In this document: piece by piece, positions 59,905 to 64,000 of the stretch
How the letters are laid out: the number at the start of each line of letters is the position of its first letter
Numbering within the stretch: position 1 is the stretch's first letter
Assembly (NCBI GenBank): GCA_012932295.1
Contig: JAAONU010000003.1
Span: 27,452,361 to 27,516,360, forward strand
DNA: 64,000 bases
Direction of reading: 5' to 3'
Origin: Cyclina sinensis
Lineage: Eukaryota > Mollusca > Bivalvia > Venerida > Veneridae
The notes under the pieces: generated by a model
The model's input: the letters and a program-made list of their open reading frames with translations, nothing else
Told to the model about the DNA's origin: nothing
The model's database searches: none
Made by a program: the position numbers and the translations under genes

Positions 59905-60095
59905 TAACATTAAATTTTGACCCCGTTGAAAATTGACCCCATGGGTCATTTTTCAACGGATTCGTGATCAGTTTTCAACGTTGAAAATTGACCCGTCCCG
60001 TTAATTAATGACCCAACCACACGTAAAATATTGACCCCCGTTGAAAACTGATCAACTTTAGGCAGGTCATATTTGAACGTTGAGAACTGATCCCA
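59905..60095. repeat. Self-complementary GTTGAAAATTGACCC cluster
   Basis: GTTGAAAATTGACCC and its complement occur five or more times in both orientations within 190 bases. One pair forms a hairpin around CCATGG (59931-59961), another around CAACGTTG (59971-59991). A related GTTGAAAACTGATC variant recurs. There is no coding potential. Confidence 0.7.
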
Positions 60096-60694
60096 GTATC
60101 TTACGCAATATACCTATTACCATACAGATGAAAGATTAATATTTCTATATTCTTTTCATATTTTAAAGTGATAAACATTTAGTTATTCATTCAAGCGCGC
60201 CACGAGCTAAAAAGACTTCTAATTACTGATAATACTTCTGATACTGGTCAGAAATAGAAGTTAATCCCAGCTACCTTTTTTGAACTGATCTACTACAGTC
60301 GGGTTATATTTCAATCTCTCGTCAATTTTGGGCCGTTGCTTCGAATGACAGGTGGTTGTTTATCACTTGTGTATCAGACGTATTTAAGAGAAACTGCCTA
60401 GTGTAATATTAGAAACTGTACCAGTTTTTTTTCTTTTTTTTTTTTTTTTGGTGAGCAATTTGGCAATATTTTTTGAAAACATTTCTCTGGTTAGGTCAAA
60501 CGAAACAAAAAAGACTTCTCAGAAAACTGTCAGATTTTGAAGAAATTATCCTATCGGGCACCTTTAGCGTAGAGTAAGACACTTTATGACTTTGAACGTT
60601 CTGTGACATAGCCGATCTGCTAGAAAAATTAAGGTGTAGTTATAAACGGTAACATACGGTGGTACAGAGGTGACATGCACAACTTTTTTCTTAA

Positions 60695-61039
60695 TTGCAC
60701 TTCTCTTTTTTTATCTTGTTCCCACGAGATACTAACTGGAGGGAACGACTTAATATCTCGTTCCCACGAGTTACTTAGTCGTGTGAACGAGATAAAAAAA
60801 GAGAAGTGCAAATCTGAATAAAGAATTGCATTTGAAAAAAAGAGTTGCGCAGTACAAAAAAGAATCGTGTTGTAAAATAAAGAACAGCGAATGTATGCTA
60901 TGTCGAGGGAACGGCTTACTAACTCGTGAGAACGAGTTAGCTATGTCGTGGGAAACGACTTAATGTCTCGTTCTCACGAGATACTAAGTCGTTCACTCGA
61001 GGTAGTATCTCGTGGGTACGAGATAAAAAAAAAGTGCAA
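60695..61039. mobile_element. TTAA-flanked hairpin element, 345 bp
   Basis: TTAA at 60691-60694 and 61040-61043 flanks inverted ends TTGCACTT / AAGTGCAA. Inside, 60695-60811 is itself a 117 bp hairpin (TTGCACTTCTC...GAGAAGTGCAA). 60896-61025 is filled with inverted CTCGTTCTCACGAG and AGTCGTTCC-type blocks. No ORF. As with 21217-21647, TTAA flanks suggest piggyBac-like mobilisation. Confidence 0.7.
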
Positions 61040-61084
61040 TTAAAAAAAATGTATTGCTTTGAAAAAAAAGTGTAGCACAATATA

Positions 61085-62564
61085 AGATTTGTGAAGTTAG
61101 CGGCCTAGCGGCCTGGCGGCGTGAAGTTAGCGGCCTAGCGGCCTGGCGGCGTGAACTTAGCGGCCTGACGGCCTAGCGGCCTGGCGGCGTGAACTTAGCG
61201 GTCTGGCGGCCTAGCGGCCTGACGGCGTGAAGTTAGCGGCCTGGCGGCCTAGCGACCTGGCGGCGTGAAGTTAGCGGCCTAGCGGCCTAGCGGCGTGAAG
61301 ATGGCTGCCTTTATCACAATTTAGGTTGATCTTAAAAACGGATTGAAATCTATTTTTACAGCAAATAATGTAAATTGCAGGGGTGTATAAGAAAGTTATC
61401 GACATGATTTAGCTTTTATTTTTTAAAATAAATTATTTAACAAAGTTCTAGCTTATCTGCAAAGACGACTCGGAATCTCTTTGTACATTTACTCCCATGT
61501 ACTCTTTGTAAATTACATTTCAGTTGATGATTAAGTAAAATATCAACAAGAACTAGCTTTGATTTTTTTTTAACTTTTCGAAGCCTGGCGGCCTAGCGGC
61601 CTAAACTTAAAAATTTATCATAATTTATGTTTATCTTAAAAACGGCTTGAATTCGATTTTTACAGCACGCAATGTACATTTCAGGGATGATTAAGTAAAA
61701 TATCAACAAGAACTAGCTTTGATTTTTTTAAGTTTTCGAAGCCTGGCGGCCTAGCGGCCTAAACTTAAAATTTATCATAATTTATGTTTATCTAATAAAC
61801 GTCTTGAAATCGATTTTTTCAGCATGTAATGTACATTTCAGGGGTGAATAAGCAAAATATTGATATTTTTGTTGATATTTTACTTAATCATCCCTGAAAT
61901 GTACATTGCATGCTGTAAAATCGAATTCAAGCCGTTTTCAAGATAAACATAAATTATGATAAATATTAAGTTTAGGCCGCTAGGCCGCCAGACTTCGAAA
62001 ACTTAAAAAAAATCAAAGCTAGTTCTTGTTGATATTTTACTTAATCATCCCTGAAATGTACATTGCATGCTGTTAAAATCGAATTCAAACCGTTTTTAAG
62101 ATAAACATAAATTATGATAAATATTAAGTTTAGGCCGCCAGGCCGCTAGGCCGCCAGGCTTCGAAAAGTTAAAAAAAATTAAAGCTAGTTCTTGTTGATA
62201 TTTTACTTAATCATCAACTGAAATGTAATTTACAAAGAGTACATGGGAGTAAATGTATAAAGAGATTCCGAGTCGCCTTTGCAAATCAGCTAGAACTTTG
62301 TTAAATAATTTATTTTAAAAAATAAAAGCTAAATCATGTCGATAACTTTCTTATACACCCCTGCAATTTACATTATATGCTGTAAAAATAGATTTCAATC
62401 CGTTTTTAATATCAACCTAAATTATGATAAAGGCAGCCATCTTCACGCCGCTAGGCCGCTAACTTCACGCCGCCAGGCCGCTAACTTCACGCCGCCAGGC
62501 CGCTAGGCCGCCAGGCCGCTAACTTCACGCCGCCAGGCCGCTAGGCCGCTAACTTCACAAATCT
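61085..62564. mobile_element. GC-rich foldback element A, 1.48 kb palindrome
   Basis: The element is one long inverted repeat centred near 61866, with ends AGATTTGTGAAGTTAGCGGC and their complement. The tips (61085-61300 and ~62440-62564) are tandem arrays of a 30 bp unit made of GCGGCCTAGCGGCCTGGCGG and CGTGAAGTTA. Inward lie AT-rich unique sequence and then two copies of a ~155 bp subunit starting at AGCCTGGCGGCCTAGCGG. The left arm is about 80 bases longer than the right. There is no transposase ORF. Confidence 0.85.
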
Positions 62565-62574
62565 TTTTTTTTTT

Positions 62575-63216
62575 AGATTTGTGAAGTTAGCGGCCTGGCG
62601 GCGTGAAGTTAGCGGCCTGGCGGCCTAGCGGCCTGGCGGCGTGAAGTTGGCGGCCTGGCGGCCTAGCGGCCTGGCGGCGTGAAGTTAGCGGCCTGGCGGC
62701 CTAGCGGCCTGGCGGCCTAGCGGCCTGGCGGCGTGAAGTTAGCGGCCTGGCGGCCTAGCGGCGTGAAGATGGCTGCCTTTATCACAATTAGGCTAGGCTA
62801 GGCCGCCAGGCTTTGAAAAGTTAAAAAAAATCAAAGCTAGTTCTTGTTGATATTTTACTTAATCATCAACTGAAATGTAATTTACAAAGAGTACATGGGA
62901 GTAAATGTACAAAGAGATTCCGAGTCGTCTTTGCAGATAAGCTAGAACTTTGTTAAATAATTTATTTTAAAAAATAAAAGCTAAATCATGTCGATAACTT
63001 TCTTATACACCCCTGCAATTTACATTATATGCTGTAAAAATAGATTTCAATCCGTTTTTAATATCAACCTAAATTATGATAAAGGCAGCCATCTTCACGC
63101 CGCTAGGCCGCTAACTTCACGCCGCCAGGCCGCTAACTTCACGCCGCCAGGCCGCTAGGCCGCCAGGCCGCTAACTTCACGCCGCCAGGCCGCTAGGCCG
63201 CTAACTTCACAAATCT
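62575..63216. mobile_element. Foldback element B, internally deleted copy of A
   Basis: B starts with the same AGATTTGTGAAGTTAGCGGC tip after a spacer of ten T, runs through the GC-rich array to GATGGCTGCCTTTATCACAA, and then jumps at about 62790 into sequence equal to the right arm of A. It ends ...CTTCACAAATCT at 63216. It is therefore a deletion derivative lying directly beside its parent. Confidence 0.8.
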
Positions 63217-63607
63217 TCGATAGCTCTATATTATATTGTTTACCTAAGTATCGAAAATCCTGATTGAGAAATGTAAATGTAGACAACTAAGCATTTTTTC
63301 TTACTGTAATGCCCTGAAACTATTTAAATAAAGAGTTGCATTATCCAGTTATTTGACAGATGGAAAACACTAATTTCTGTAATTGTGAATGAGTACGCAT
63401 GATATATAGAAGTTTGTGGTCGTTCATTCTTTTCTCGCTTGTGTCTTACAGTTTGATTATCAATTATAATCAATCTGTCCCACATAAAAACAGAACTACA
63501 CACACAAATCAGGCACTAATAAACAGTCTCTGTGCGTCATCTTGTTCTCCACGACCAACGTCTGAAAGTTCATAGAAACTGATTGTATCTTCGCCGTCAC
63601 AGGAGTC

Positions 63608-63668
63608 ATGTATTCTTTAAAACCCCTGTTCTGTTTGTTGGTATTTGTTGGCACCGTCTTTGCGCAAG
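63608..63668 (+). CDS. Signal-peptide first exon 1
   Basis: The ATG at 63608 opens a 20-codon frame MYSLKPLFCLLVFVGTVFAQ, a textbook secretion signal with a hydrophobic core and a VFA|Q cleavage site. GCAAG|GTTAGT, a good splice donor, follows. The rest of the gene would lie beyond 64000 or in the remaining 330 bases, where I see no exon. TATATA at 63403-63408 is a possible promoter element. Confidence 0.55.
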
Positions 63669-63905
63669 GTTAGTTGATTTTTTACCTACTTTATGTAATT
63701 TTAATATGAAATAAGTTAAACGTGTTGATCATGGACAGCTTTTAACGATGAATTTAGAGACTTTCACCTTAGAACGTATAAGAAAATTTTTTTAACTGTT
63801 GTGTATTTATAAAGATATATCTGATCCGTTTAAAGTGAATTTTTAAGAACTCTGGTTTTATCTTGTTTGCCACTGGTAGCTAAGCAAGCGGGCAATGATG
63901 TCACC

Positions 63906-63954
63906 ATGTTGAAGTTTATCCCGTTTCTGTTTTTATTGTCGATATTTGTCTACG
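63906..63954 (+). CDS. Signal-peptide first exon 2
   Basis: The ATG at 63906 opens MLKFIPFLFLLSIFVY and ends in phase 1 at TACG|GTAAAA, again a hydrophobic secretion signal followed by a donor. It lies 237 bases after exon 1, with the same exit phase (1). It could be an alternative first exon of the same secreted-protein gene or the start of a tandem duplicate. Confidence 0.45.
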
Positions 63955-64000
63955 GTAAAAAGGATTATTTTTAAAAGATAAAGCAGTTCTAGGAAATTTT

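Overview
This is an AT-rich, intron-containing animal sequence. It is most likely from a bivalve mollusc. The case rests on an inhibitor-of-apoptosis (IAP) gene, a family expanded in bivalves, on abundant young Ty3-type LTR retrotransposons, and on short dispersed repeats of the kind I associate with bivalves (an AGTCCCCT...AGGGGACT hairpin followed by GTCCGTCC runs, a 'TTAGCTCACC' repeat, and 'GACCTTGACC'-type repeats). I cannot name the species.

Most of the window is mobile DNA or non-coding sequence. From left to right: a 4.8 kb Ty3-type element on the minus strand (2333-7155) with near-identical 201 bp LTRs and two in-frame stops; a ~165 bp tandem array (8.9-10.2 kb); about 16 kb of gene-poor sequence with degraded repeats, microsatellites and three short inverted-repeat or hairpin elements; a very young 10.9 kb Ty3-type element on the plus strand (26094-37018). 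That element has 1450 bp LTRs, an intact gag, a pol broken once inside integrase, and a third ORF with two C2H2 zinc fingers where env would sit. Next come a 17 bp minisatellite, a 1.77 kb element with ~530 bp inverted repeats (40743-42509), two LINE reverse-transcriptase relics (46.2-46.9 and 48.8-49.3 kb), and a palindromic MITE between them.

The one host gene I can reconstruct lies on the minus strand at 57154-50359. It encodes a 667-residue IAP with an unrecognised N-terminal region, two BIR domains (each split by an intron), a UBA-like helical segment and a C-terminal C3HC4 RING. Eight exons join in consistent phases. One junction needs a GC-AG intron, and the 5' end needs either a 49-base intron or one frameshift. 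The intron behind BIR1 holds a tRNA-derived SINE and a 1.2 kb inverted repeat.

The right end (59.3-63.2 kb) is packed with palindromic DNA: a ~190 bp tandem repeat, a self-complementary GTTGAAAATTGACCC cluster, a TTAA-flanked hairpin element, and a GC-rich foldback element with a deleted second copy beside it. The last 400 bases carry two separate signal-peptide first exons, each followed by a splice donor. Their downstream exons lie outside the window.

All coordinates, splice sites and identities were read by eye. No database search was run, so family names rest on motifs alone.
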